DNA of 18,360 nucleotides from Brachionus koreanus (taxonomy: Eukaryota > Rotifera > Eurotatoria > Ploima > Brachionidae), in the NCBI GenBank assembly GCA_016987375.1, contig PJRA01000314.1, forward strand, positions 565,595 to 583,954, given 5' to 3'. Below the pieces are notes generated by a model, which made no database searches, was not told where the DNA came from, and saw nothing but the letters and a program-made list of their open reading frames with translations. Within the stretch, counting starts at the first letter, position 1; each line of letters begins with the position of its first letter. Made by a program: the position numbers and the translations under genes. Positions 1 to 10,530 of this stretch are shown one piece after another.

Positions 1-480
1 TTCATTTATAGTTTTTTTTTAGATACTAACTAAGAATTTTTCTTTTAAAATTAAGATTCCAAAAAAATACCACAAGTTAAATTTTAATGGTGATTAATCT
101 TTTAATATTCAATGTAGTTAAAATTTGTTTTACTTTAAGAAAACAACTTTTCAAGTTGAGGGGTGAATTATAAGGAGGGGGGACGAAGTTCCCACTCCTT
201 GTTAATATATAATAAAAAAAATATGTTCGAAAAGTGTTCTAATATAAAAAGCTAGAAAACTAAAGATTACAATAGAAAACAAAACCATATCAATGGCAAA
301 AGTTCAATATAAATACGCCTACGAATGAATCAAAAGATTTAAAAAGTATTGTTTATTTTTACCAACTTTCTAAAGGTTTAATATTAAAGATAATGTTATA
401 ATTATTCTAATCTTTCATGGAATAGATTTCAAAGATATTCAACAAGTAATTATAAATTTTGGTGCAAAATAATTAGTGTT
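1..480. other. Gene-free AT-rich DNA
   Basis: I see no credible coding region on either strand. The only structure that stands out is the GC-rich hairpin at 172-200, listed separately. The rest is AT-rich with short homopolymer runs. Confidence 0.7.
172..200. repeat. Short GC-rich hairpin
   Basis: Positions 172-183 pair with 189-200, giving a 12-bp stem with one mismatch (G178 opposite A194) and one G-T pair, closed by a 5-base loop at 184-188. The strand is unusually G-rich for this window (a run of six G at 177-182). It could be a piece of a small mobile element or a chance foldback; no function is supported. Confidence 0.45.
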
Positions 481-489
481 GGGAGGCAG

Positions 490-835
490 CCAACCCTGGC
501 CGATCCAAACGCGGCCAAAAAAAAGCAGCTAATTCTGGACCGCAAAGTTGGCCGGCCAATTTGGCGGTCACAAATGCTTAGACCGAAATTTCGAAAGAAG
601 CTTCAAATTATTTAAATTTTCTTATATTAATTTTAACAAATTTTAGTCTAATTTATGGAATCAAACAAAGATTTGAGCTAATTCACATTTGTTTAAAAAA
701 AGCATCATTTCCTTTAATTCGAGTTTTGCAAAAAAAACTTGTTTAATAATTTAAGCAAATTGGCCGGCCGCTTTTATAACCGTCCGTCGGCCTTTCTCGC
801 AGTTAAAAAAATTTTTGACCGCATTAGAGACCAGA
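490..835. mobile_element. Non-autonomous TIR-type element (MITE-like) with GC-rich ends
   Basis: Two GC-rich blocks, about 490-570 and 755-835, flank an ordinary AT-rich core of about 185 bp. The blocks are inverted copies of each other. The clearest part is 545-564 against the reverse complement of 755-773, both carrying the 8-bp palindrome GGCCGGCC (550-557 and 762-769) followed by AATTTG on the matching strand. Outward from there similarity continues more loosely: GCGGCCAAAA near 511 matches the reverse complement of the block near 810-822. There is no open reading frame for a transposase. Such structure is typical of a small non-autonomous cut-and-paste element. The outer ends and the target-site duplication could not be fixed, so the borders are approximate and no superfamily is assigned. 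Confidence 0.5.
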
Positions 836-3629
836 TACCAGATAATGATAAATAGGAAATGAAAAAATGGAACCTACACTTGTCCACATTATACGAAAGA
901 TTATATTTCTATACATCAAGTTTGTCAAGAAATTCAATTAAAATATCTAAGACTTTTTTGTTTATTTTAATTTTAACCTTAATTAGTTACTTTAACAATA
1001 AATCTTTAGATCATTATTACTTGGATAAATTAATATATTTTCACGAGTTAATGCGATATTTAAGGCTTTAATTGTCTTTTTTTGTTTTAAAATTAAAATG
1101 CTAAGTTAATTTAAAAAATGGTAAGTCAAAAAAATGAATTTTATAACTAAAATAAAACATCTGCTAATTAAATAAGCACTCAAAAGTTGAGGGCTTTTTT
1201 TCGACGCTTTATGTTTCATCTTTTCTTTGTTTTAGTTAAATCAATTTAATCTTTTCTTAAATTTTTTTTATAAATCAGTAATCAGAATTTGACTTGTGCG
1301 AAATACATTTATTGTTAATGTAACTAATAAAAATTAAAATTAGAATAAATGCAAAAAAAAAAAATTCAAATAAAAATTTTTAATTTAGATTGCTCTATTG
1401 TGTCTTGAAATTTTTTGAAATATTAAGGTTGAGTCAAATTGGTTAGTCAAATTAGATACCATCATCTAAGCAGTGAGCTATATAGTGAAAAAGAATAAGA
1501 TCAGTAGACAAAGTCAAAAAAAATTTAAATAAATACAAACTTAATTTTGCACTTTATTTTGATAAATTTTGAGTTTTTGTTTAATTTGTTCTTGAACTCT
1601 AAAATTATTTAAAATTTTAGTTTCAATCTGAAATTAAAATCAATTATAGACTTTATTTTTAGGACTTAAGCTTCTTATCGATTGATGGTTTTTGTTCAAC
1701 TTAATTAAAATCGATTAAAACCAGAGGAAAAAGATGCTTCAAGTTAAAAATTATTTAATTATTTCCTGGTATTATATATTGATGATTATGAAGATTATGA
1801 AAACGCTTTTATTCTTTCACCCTTATCTTGTTTTAAAATTAGCATAAAAATAATAATATAAAGAAAGTTAATGTTACATTAATGTTGATAAAAAATTTTA
1901 TTACATTGAATTGAATCAAAATACATTTTTATCACATATAAAGACTATTGATAAATACAAAGAAGACTCTTTTAATTTAATTTTAAAGTTTTTAAGATAG
2001 GCTCTGAGCAATTTTTTATCAAATAAAACGACTCGTGAATAATTTTGCAATGTTTTTAATTTTTTTGGTTTAATAATTAGTTTTTTTTTAATTTGCTTTT
2101 GAGACTTAGATATAATATATAACAATAAAATTTAATATCATTTTGTAGATTTTTTTTATCTTGGTTATTAAATTTCAATATTTATTTCATTAAGCATAGT
2201 TTAATCAATTCAATTAATTATCTTTCATCACAAATTCAAAGCTTTTTTTGTTCTTAATCGATCTCGTAATTTCCCTTTTAATACACGTGCATGAGCATAA
2301 AACATAAAATTGCCTAAAAATTTCGTTAAATAATTTTAATTTTGTTAAAAACAGTCAACGCTTGAAGATGCAAGACTATTCTTTTCTGATATGATCTAAA
2401 TTATAATCATTTTCTTTTGAGAATTAAAGCTAATTTTTAGAATATATTTTTATATTGAAAAATGTTTGAAATAGAAAAGTATTAATCACTATAAAAACTT
2501 AAGAACAAGCAGGTACAATTTCTTGAAGAAAAAATTCTTTTCTAAAGTACTCTAGACTGAATAATTTGCAGTAGAAAAAATCCAGTCTAAATTAGAATTT
2601 AAGTTAATCAGTGTTTTTTTTTTGTATTTGATTGTTAAAATTAGAAAGAAAAAAATTTTTATATAAACAATTTTATTATTAATGATATGAAAGATATTCT
2701 TTTTTGTTAACTATCACATGGCAATTTGATTTAAATAAGTTTTTGTTTTTTTTTTTTTAATTGCTATAGTTATTTTTCATCGATACTTTATCGTATTGCA
2801 TATAAGATCGATTTATTTCAGTTATCAAATTTTTAGCACTACTTTGACCATTGATAGGTGATAATCATTTTGGTCTAAATAAAATAAGTTGAATACAGAC
2901 TTGGTACATACCACCCAATGATTAATGAAGCAGTAATTTTTAAAAAATTTTGGACCTGATTTTTTTCTTATAGAACTTTCCAAGCAATAGTTTTTCCACT
3001 AGCCTTTTTTATTTTAAAGTTTGAATGCATGTTTGATTCGGAACCATTGTTTAACTTAAATTATTTTTTTTAAAAAATATAAGGCCTTTTTTAATCTTTC
3101 GAATACTAGATTTAAAAAAAAAGGGTAAAAGTAAATCTAATAATATTAGTAACTCCATTTAAAACATTTTTTTTCTTCAAAATATCATAATTTCTAAACG
3201 TTTTTTTTTTTGGAAATGAAATGAAGTATTCTGTTTAAATTTGGATCCAATGAAATGTATAATATTTCCTTGAAAAAAAAGTTCAACCTAAAGACCCCTA
3301 TTATATTTGAAGCGAACTAACATCAAATATCTTCCATCTTTTTATTTTTCTAATAACTTAATCTAAGAACAAATTTTCTGTAAGTCCTAAATTCTTCAAT
3401 AAACAGAATACTTAGAAGAATTTTTTTTCAATTTAAAAACAGTTGTTCTAATACACGTTGATTTTACATATAGTTATGTAAATTGAGGAAAAATAGTGTT
3501 TATAAATTTAATATTAAAATTATTTATATAAATTTTTTTTTTAAATTTAGTTAAAATTTTAAAGTCGCATTGATTTTTTATCAATAAGCTTTATACATTT
3601 AACTTTTTGGTTTTCTTTGATTGACCTTT
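836..3629. other. Gene-free AT-rich DNA
   Basis: I find no supported gene. An open frame of 70 codons on the plus strand at 859-1071 begins with ATG and encodes a Lys/Ser-rich start plus one hydrophobic stretch. It matches nothing I recognise, and its composition is what AT-rich DNA gives by chance. Weak structures are an imperfect palindrome at about 1663-1745 and a 14-bp exact inverted repeat, 3224-3237 against 3400-3413, separated by about 160 bp. A plus-strand stretch at about 2895-3070 stays open for two stretches around one stop, but resembles no family I know. Confidence 0.6.
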
Positions 3630-4195
3630 TTAAATAATTTTTAAATTAATTTTTAATGAATTTTTTTTCCCTTTTACGTTCCTTATAGAGCATTGGGTCA
3701 TTACTTCTGATTTCCACTCAAGTCGATCTTTTGTCTTTACCCTTGCTTCACCCCATGTCATTCCTTTTTCAGTTAGCTCTTTCATGATTGTTGCCCTTCA
3801 AGTCATTGCTGGCCCTCCTACTTTTCGTTTGCCTTGTGGAATCCATTGCAGGGCTCTTTTTTTTATTCGATTTTCTTCCATCCTAAGTATATTTCCTAGC
3901 CATCGTAATATTTTGTTCTTTATGCACAGGCTCATTGATTCCAAATTTGTTATTTTGAATAGTTCGTCATATGTTATTGAATCAGGCCAGTGTATTTTTA
4001 TAATTTTTCTTAATCTACAAGGTGGTATGTATTAATACTTTTTCTGTCAGCTTCAGACATCCCCCAGCATTAACTACCACACATTAATGTTACTTTCACT
4101 TTACTTTTGTGCAGCTTTAGCTTTGTTTTATTGCTGTAGCTGGTAGATTTCCATACTGGTTTGAGTCTTGCAAAGGCACTTTTTGCACTATCAAC
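3630..4195 (-). pseudogene. C-terminal part of a dead non-LTR retrotransposon polyprotein
   Basis: Read on the minus strand, this encodes the end of an endonuclease/reverse-transcriptase polyprotein. In order it shows a segment with ARLKPVWKS (about 4170-4145), a Gly-Ser-stop-Cys-Trp stretch with AD and NTYH (about 4075-4024), RKIIKIHWPDSITYDEL (about 4012-3960), RWLGNILRM, ALQWIPQGKRKVGGP, and TWGEA...DRLEWKS (to about 3700). These are the hallmark blocks of the region after the RT thumb in many animal non-LTR elements. The GKRK-x-G-x-P then WR/TWG/DR-x-x-W pattern is what Pfam-type models of that tail describe. The copy is broken by an in-frame stop in the Gly-Ser-(E)-Cys-Trp block, a TGA where the family has the Trp after the GRP-like motif, and a frameshift near 4015. 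The frame ends at the stop complementary to 3630-3632. I am confident of the element class and unsure of the clade. Confidence 0.85.
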
Positions 4196-4264
4196 ACAAG
4201 ATTATCAAGATTTAAAGAGTTCTACCGATCTTTGTGCCTACTTTCTTTCTGTCCTTTTATGCCT

Positions 4265-4648
4265 TTTTTTATCCTTCTCTAGTGATGTTCTACAAAATGA
4301 AGGACTAGATATCTTGTTAGTGTTCCTATGTGATGTGTGAAGGTCACCTCTACTACTTGCAATTTCCGCTTCACTTGCACATTGGTTGATAAATTTTCTT
4401 TTATCACGCCTGTCTTCCTTTTTTACAAATGTGTTCTTTGCTTTGTAAGATGTTTCAAGCTTTTCACTTATTCTTTCAGATTTCGTCTGTAGTACTTTGG
4501 AAATTTTTAATATATAAACGAGTAATATTTTCTTCCTTTTTTACAAATGTGTTCTTTGCTTTGTAAGATGTTTCAAGCTTTTCACTTATTCTTTCAGATT
4601 TCGTCTGTAGTACTTTGGAAATTTTTAATATATAAACGAGTAATATTT
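4265..4648 (-). pseudogene. Pre-RT linker segment of the same dead non-LTR retrotransposon
   Basis: The minus strand encodes KVLQTKSERISEKLE, then YKAKNTFVKKEDRRDKRKF, then a segment with EAEIASSRGDL. This Lys/Arg-rich stretch, with a DRRDKR-like block followed by A-x-EAE-x-A-x-x-x-G, is what lies between the endonuclease and RT domains in endonuclease-RT polyproteins. It is in the right order and orientation relative to the C-terminal piece at 3630-4195. The RT palm with its catalytic Asp-Asp motif, which should lie between the two, is absent: only about 70 bp without recognisable motifs separates them. The reading is also broken by a 118-bp duplication (not a multiple of 3). No endonuclease domain is recognisable upstream of 4648 on this strand. 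Confidence 0.65.
4413..4648. repeat. Perfect 118-bp tandem duplication
   Basis: Positions 4413-4530 and 4531-4648 are identical base for base as I read them. The unit lies inside the dead retrotransposon (minus-strand segment starting at KVLQTKSER). Since 118 is not divisible by 3, the duplication adds a frameshift. Perfect identity in a decayed host element implies a recent duplication, or an assembly artefact of local misjoining. Confidence 0.9.
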
Positions 4649-7600
4649 TATTGTCTTTGTTTATGTCAAGGTATGAAATTTTCTCAATTAAATTAAATTA
4701 ACAATTATTTGCAGATAAAGCAATCTTTAATCAAAAAGAGATTTTTTTTAAATCGACATTATTAGTTAAGATTTAAAAAAAAATTGATTAAATCAGTTAC
4801 CATTGGTAAGTTATCTAGTACTGTTATATTTTTTGTTCAAAAAATTTAGTAAGGTTACTAAACTAAGCTTATCTAAATTGACAAAGCAGGGAGACTTTTA
4901 TTTTTTTTATTACTACTGGCATTGTCCAGTCTGTTTTTGAATTGATGATCGAATTCGCTGTGATAACTTACGTTGACAGAAACAAAAAAATTTTTCCATT
5001 TTTTATAACAAATATGCATTTTTATCAGTTGTAAAATATTATAAGTTCAAAGATTATAAGTTCAATTTTAAGTAGTAATAGTTCTTTTCACATCTAAGAG
5101 TTCGGTCTAAAAATCAAAAATCAAAAAATCAAAAAAATAATTTTTCATTTTTATAACCAAATATGCATTTTTATCTTTTCTAATGTTAATTTTAGAAATT
5201 AAATGTTCTGTAATAATAATAAAAGACTTTATTTATCAAAATCTATTAAACTTTTTATTTGTGAAACTAGTTTTGTCGCTTGTATTTGTACTTTTTCAGT
5301 CACAATTTTCCTTTTTTTAATAAAAATTTCAAACAGACACACATTATTTAAGCCTTTTTAGAATAAGGTATGAAATAAAAAATCAAGCTAATATAATTAA
5401 AATAGAATAAGAAAAAGATTTATTGAAATAGAGAGTTTCTTGTTTAAATTTTTGTAGATTCAGGAAAAAATAATTCAATAGAATTAGTCGGGTATTCAAT
5501 GAAGCCTTATTTGAAACCTTTTTTAATTATTTCATAACTTTTCCAAAAAGTAAATTCGAGACTGTTTAAGTTAATCCATGGTCTTGTAATTTAAAGTGTT
5601 GTAGGGAGTATTATGTTTTATTTTCAGTATTGAACGAACTGTTGAATTTTGAAAAAATTTTTTTATCGTATATTTTTATCTGAAAATGAATAAAACCAAA
5701 TTTTTTAAATTTAAATTTAAAGTAAAAAATCTAATACTTTTTTTATCAACTGATTGGCATATGTTTATAAATAATTAATTTAATCAATTATTCGTACTAA
5801 TAAAAGCACTTCAAGCATGATTTTTAATTGAAAAACCTATTTTCAAAATTCAACAGATATTAATTAAAATCCTTTTCTCAAACGCATATTTTCTATTTAA
5901 ATTTTTAATCAAAAACTTTTTTTCTTATAATCATTCTTGTCTTAAATATTTATGAGCAGTTGCTTAGAAAATTATAAAATATTACATTAGTTACATTAAT
6001 CAACAAACTGAAGAAATTTATCCTTTTTCTTTTAATTTATAAAAATTAATTATTAAAATTTTATTAGATATGAAATTCAAAATTTAGCTCTAAAAAGACT
6101 TTAATTTTGCGAATATTAAAGTTTGTTTGCAATTTTGTGTTAGGGAAAAAAATTTAAAAATTGCCATTTTCTTTTTAAAATTGAGGATAAAAGGTCAAAA
6201 ATTTGGGGTATTTGAACAAAATTTCTTTTTATTTTAAAGGAAATTAATTTGTAACAAAGCAAGTTTTTTAGTAAACCAAATAATTTTAATATCACATTTA
6301 TTCGTAAATTTTTTATTTTGAAAATTTAGGAAAAACAAAAACTCTTTCGAACAAAAAAAATTCTATTCAATAAATAGGTCTTCCAATTATTTTAAAATTT
6401 ACATAATAAAAATTAATCTACTTGATAGGTTTTATTGATGATAAAACATCAAGACTCTTACTTAAATATTAATCGATCGCAAGCTCATTCCAAAAGCCCT
6501 TAAACCCATTTTTTCATGTTGCAAAAGCTTTCTTTTTTTTTTAATTGACAGAAATTCACGTAACCGCCTAACTAATTTTTAAATTCACTTAATATGAGTC
6601 ACATGCTGAGACTAATTGCTTTGATAAAATTTTCAAAACTAGTCAAATTTTTTTCCAAATTTCACACATCAATTTTTAAACTAAAAAAATATTTGGATGC
6701 GAAGTTTTGATCAAGAAAAGAGAAAAAAAAATCAAAAGAATTATTTTTAGTTAATGGCTTTTTAATAGCAATAAGCATTTTCAATGATATATTTGGAGAA
6801 GATTATTTTTTCAAGTCCTTGAAAAGCTTTTATATAGGATTATGAAATTTAAATTTTTTATCTGATACATGCAAATGTGACTTGCGCTGTTGATCAAATA
6901 TTTGATTCAAAATTATTCAGACAGTATTTATAAAATTTTTTTCAAAACACGTTATATTTTGTTTCGAACCGCTCATCTTTGCATCATTTTTGAATTCTGA
7001 TTAGAATAAATTTTAAACATGAGATGATATTAAAAATTTTCAGTCGCTGACTATTGAATTATGCTTTAAATTGCATTAGTTCAATGAAGAGTGAAAAATA
7101 TGCGTAAAATGATGTAAAGATTTTTTTTGCAAAAGAAAATCTATTCTACTTTAGACTTTACATTTTAATGATTCAAATTAATCATTGAGTAAGAAAAATA
7201 CTGAATTTCGAATAATATTAATCTGCTAAAATAGAAAATGAACAAAATGAATTTAATTTGTAAACCATATATAAAACTAAATTTTTAAAAATAAATTTTA
7301 AAAATAAGTTTTTTTTCTTAAACAAGTTTTAATCTAATCAAAAATTTTAGCTCATAAGAAACGTTTACAAAAAAAGCTTGGGGTTTAGTTTTACCAAGTT
7401 TACTGAATCAACTGAGATTCATTTCTATGCCAATCATGAATCATGAATTAGAATACATGCTTTTTTCTAATAAGATAAAATAAAATTTGCGTTTAGTTAA
7501 TTAATTTTTTATTTAACTTTTATCTTTTCAAAATTGATTACGAAAAATCTTAAAAATTAGTTTTAAATCAATTATGGGAGTGGTAAAATTACGCGTTTTT

Positions 7601-7939
7601 TAAATGTTTTTAATTTATTAATAAAGCAGTTTAATGAGCCTTTTTAAATTTTGAAAAAAATAAATTTTAAATTAGTGTGATAATTTTATTTGAATTTTCT
7701 ATCTAAATAAAGCAATTTCAAAAATATTTAAGCTGATTATCAAGTTTGAATAGTTAAAATAAGAATTTTTAAATAAATATTGTATGGAACTAATTTTAAA
7801 AAAATGAGTAACTAGACCACTTTAGAAAATGAATTAATCGTAAAAATTTAGTAACTTTCTCTAAAAAGAGGAAAAATACTCTATTTTATTTCTTTTGAAA
7901 AATTTTATTTTTATTGCGCATTTTCTTTAATCTTTATTA
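4649..7939. other. Gene-free AT-rich DNA with small repeats
   Basis: No coding region is supported. A direct repeat of about 35 bp occurs at 4991-5026 and 5141-5175, both copies ending in the same stretch with ATATGCATTTTTATC; they differ by a few bases and start 150 bp apart. Between them, at about 5109-5136, is a short run of AAATC-like units. At about 7278-7306 a short T/A-rich unit is repeated twice. Nothing else stands out over 3 kb. Confidence 0.6.
4991..5175. repeat. Direct repeat pair, about 35 bp each
   Basis: 4991-5026 and 5141-5175 share a near-identical T-rich segment, TTTTTCATTTTTATAAC with one or two differences, followed by AAATATGCATTTTTATC. The 115 bp between the copies holds an AAATC-type microsatellite. 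This could be a decayed tandem duplication of an approximately 150-bp unit, but the rest of the unit is not clearly duplicated. Confidence 0.55.
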
Positions 7940-8458
7940 GATGTTCAATATGTCATGAATAGTTACAGTCAATTTTTGAATCCTATTTGATTTGTTCGCT
8001 AATTTGGTCAAAAAAGAAATAAAAATTTATTCAAATGTCGGAAAAAAACAAATAACAATAATAATAATAATAATAATATAAAAAAAACAATTTGTAATTT
8101 TATTAAACGAGCTTAAAAAAATAACAAAACAAGTCAGAATCAAAATTATTTTAGCCTTTTTAAATGACCGTTTTTTCAAAGAAGAAATCAAATTCTTATG
8201 CATTTCTGAAGCAATTTGCTTACATCTCATTTTAAGGTTTTTTCGGAAAAATCTAAAAAATATACGACACGTCACGATCGGATTTTTTTGGTGGATGCCT
8301 GTAATTGCTAGAATTGCGACCCTTTATGTCGTTTGGAAATTCCGCTTAGTTAAATTGACGAAATTTTGCGTAACTCTAACCAAAGTCTTGGTCCGATCAT
8401 TCAAAAGACCTGCTATTTGCCATTTTTTTACCAATTTTATCTCTATTTTGTCAAATTT
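7940..8458 (-). pseudogene. Remnant of a Tc1/mariner-like transposase (N-terminal DNA-binding part)
   Basis: The minus strand reads FDKIEIKLVKKWQIAGLLNDRTKTLVRVTQNF (about 8455-8355, given here in blocks: FDKIEIKLVKK, QIAGLLNDRTKTLVRVTQNF). This has the pattern of the first helix-turn-helix of Tc1/mariner transposases: I-x-LVK, then IA-LLN, then T-V-x-x-x-x-x-F. Further down, RFFRKNLKMRCKQIASEM (about 8250-8200) fits the second helix-turn-helix, where the family has V(R)KNP...A-x-x-IA-x-E(L/M). An in-frame stop falls between the two helices. A seven-copy AAT microsatellite (8057-8077) interrupts the frame, and FLTKLANKSNRI near 8000 could be the following linker. No DDE/DDD catalytic motif is visible. 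The copy is clearly dead. The family call is from pattern recognition only. Confidence 0.5.
8057..8077. repeat. (AAT)7 microsatellite
   Basis: Seven exact AAT units on the plus strand. The run falls within the decayed transposase reading frame of the minus strand, where it gives a run of Ile codons. Confidence 0.95.
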
Positions 8459-8573
8459 TTAGCTAGTTTTATTTAATGAGATTAAAATCTAAGTAAATTG
8501 TCAAATATAATTAAGTTTTTTTGCAAATTCGGTAAAAAAAAATTCCCTAAATTTTGTGCCAATTTTTTTCTCC

Positions 8574-8988
8574 TTAAAAGATTTCCTTGTAAATGTAGAT
8601 GGTCAGCTAAGTGATCTATATCCCATAGAAGCACAATTCCGTAATTAGCTCACTTCTTTTTAGCATTTTCATAAATGACATACCAAAAAGAAATAAAACA
8701 AAATGCCAATACTATCTTCTTTATCTTCAATGCTATCCTAATTTTGCAAACGATTTGGAACCTATTTATTCTTAATAAAGAAGGAAATCTCGAAAAAATG
8801 ATTAATAAGTACTTTAGAGAAGTTGAACAATGGCTTTTCAAATTAAAATTCAAAGTGTTTGTTTAAAATTCATGTTACATGATCTTTAAAAATCAAAATC
8901 TAAAAATTTACGGTAACAATTTAAATCGTGAGGAAAAAGTTAAGTTCTTATAGGCATTACGCTAGATTCAAAACTTAAATTTGTTTGA
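8574..8988 (+). pseudogene. Reverse-transcriptase remnant of a jockey-like non-LTR retrotransposon
   Basis: The plus strand preserves consecutive non-LTR RT motifs across several frameshifts. These are FLVNVDGQLSDLYPIEA (8583-8633), then SVISSLLFSIFINDIPKR (from about 8638), FAND at 8743-8754 in the place of the catalytic F/Y-A-D-D box, and LNKEGNLEKMINKYFREV followed by EQWLFKLKFKV (about 8770-8860). The thumb-type CYMIFK...KIYG...VKFL then follows, with GITLDSKLKFV ending at 8985 before a stop. The P/VPQGS box is damaged by a frameshift near 8634. The first catalytic Asp is replaced by Asn (AAC, 8749-8751). There are at least three frameshifts (near 8634, 8771 and 8950) and stops near 8864. 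The order and spacing match the RT palm-to-thumb region of jockey-like elements. It is a different family and opposite strand from the element at 3.6-4.6 kb. Confidence 0.85.
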
Positions 8989-10530
8989 CTGGTTTTAATT
9001 CTATTTTATTTTTTTTTTTTTTTTATTTATTCTGAAGGAGAATTAGCTAGAAGAATTTTATATTTTATAGAAGTATTTTATTACCATTTATTTTTATATC
9101 ATTGTTTTTTAACTTTAAAATTTCTTGTATTTTTTTCATGAACTAAGTACATTTGGCTGAAAGAGAGGACTAAGTTCGATTTCAAGCTGCCAGGGTTTAT
9201 TATAGATTTTTATTTATGTTTTAGTTCAGAATTTTAGAATGGCTAATTTTTTTTATGATGTTTAAAATTGAAAGTTGATTAGAAATGTTGGACTTGTTAA
9301 TAAAGAATAATTAATGTAAAGTAAGGTTGGCATTGCATCTTTTTGTAGCTAATTTATCATTATTTTCATTTTTTGATAAAACACCATTATTTAATCAAAG
9401 CACTTCACTTTAACTATATTTATGACTGTAACCCTTAAAAAACAATTATAAACAATTATAGATGCCAAAAATATTAATAGAAATTTTAGTAATTTATTTA
9501 GAATATTTACAATACGAAAACTGACAGCTCTGAGAGCATAAATTGATAAGTTTTGAAAGGTATTGGAATGCATCTCAAAAAAATTTATTCTTGTGTTATT
9601 TTAATTATTTGTGCATGGGATTTAAACTTTAATTAAATAAATAAATTATATCATTTAATATCAAAAAATTAAATAATAAAAGTTCACATTTTATAGTCTC
9701 TAACTTTTATTTATTAAAGAACATTTAACATTTGACTTTAAAGCATTATTTTGAGTAAAGCCTAAATAAAATTTCAATCAAATCATCAATAATTTTTTAA
9801 ATGATCAAATCCATTTAAAATAAAGACCAGTTTAATTAATCAATAAAAGCTTCTAATAAAATATTCTTGATAAGATCCGATCATTTAATTTTAAATACCA
9901 AATATTTAAATCTTAAAATTTTGAAAAAGTAAAATTTTTCATCTAATCTTTAAAATTTTATTTTGTCGTGACTTGAAATGCAATATGGAACAATAGAAAC
10001 ATTGCTATAACTAATTCTATATTAAATGCAGACTTGATTATAAGTCACAGTTTAAAGTCTAAATCACAAAAAATTAAGTCAAAGTTATGACTTTGACTTT
10101 AAAAAAAAATAAAAAATTTTAAGTCATGGACTTGACTTGACTTAACTTAAGACTTATGTCTTAAAAAAAAGTCTGATTAAATGATTAAATAACTAAAATA
10201 GTAAAATAGAGAAGCTCTTTTATGAAATCAAGTACGTGACTAGATTCTTTAAAATAATTAAGATACATTTATACATTGCCAAATAAGGTAAAAGAATTTT
10301 AATAATTTCTAGTTAATAGATTATTCAAGACATTAACTAATGATATAACAGACTTTTTGTGTTTATCATTTTTCAATCGAATTCTAAAAAATATCTAAAC
10401 TCTTTCCTCTTTTTTTGAAAGTTAGTTTTTAAATTTTTAAATTAAATTTTTTCCAGTGTTTTTAGCGTTCGAAGTAATTCACAATCAAAAATGTAGAAAA
10501 AAATCAAAAAAATGATTCGGTGTTTTTTAA
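8989..10530. other. Gene-free AT-rich DNA
   Basis: Just after the RT remnant comes a long T run (about 9009-9023). I could not follow the retroelement beyond 8988, although some DNA up to about 9200 (a slightly GC-richer patch at 9150-9190) may be its degraded tail. A minus-strand open stretch at 9391-9573 encodes a hydrophobic, Leu/Ile-rich 60-residue string that I regard as chance. The pentamer-rich patch at 10028-10175 is listed separately. Confidence 0.6.
10028..10175. repeat. Degenerate AAGTC/GACTT pentamer cluster with palindromes
   Basis: AAGTC and its complement GACTT recur many times here: near 10031, 10041, 10055, 10076, 10089, 10095, and several between 10120 and 10175. They include a tandem GACTT-GACTT run. 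The two orientations are mixed, so local palindromes form: 10076-10085 pairs perfectly with 10090-10099 around a 4-base loop. It looks like a degenerate microsatellite that has folded back, and no gene overlaps it. Confidence 0.7.

Noticed and set aside
859..1071. 70-codon plus-strand open frame with a hydrophobic stretch, considered as a small membrane protein gene
   Set aside because: No recognisable domain, composition expected from AT-rich DNA, and no supporting context.
1916..2125. 69-codon minus-strand open frame, Lys/Leu-rich
   Set aside because: Low-complexity translation typical of A/T homopolymers; no motif.
3784..4035. 83-codon plus-strand open frame
   Set aside because: It is the antisense shadow of the retrotransposon tail, which reads clearly on the minus strand.
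8268..8462. Plus-strand open stretch over the transposase remnant
   Set aside because: The minus-strand reading fits a helix-turn-helix transposase pattern; the plus-strand reading resembles nothing.
8650..8853. 67-codon minus-strand open frame
   Set aside because: Antisense shadow of the plus-strand RT remnant.
9391..9573. Minus-strand open stretch that might continue a retroelement tail
   Set aside because: Hydrophobic string without the expected tail motifs, and on the opposite strand to the nearby RT remnant.
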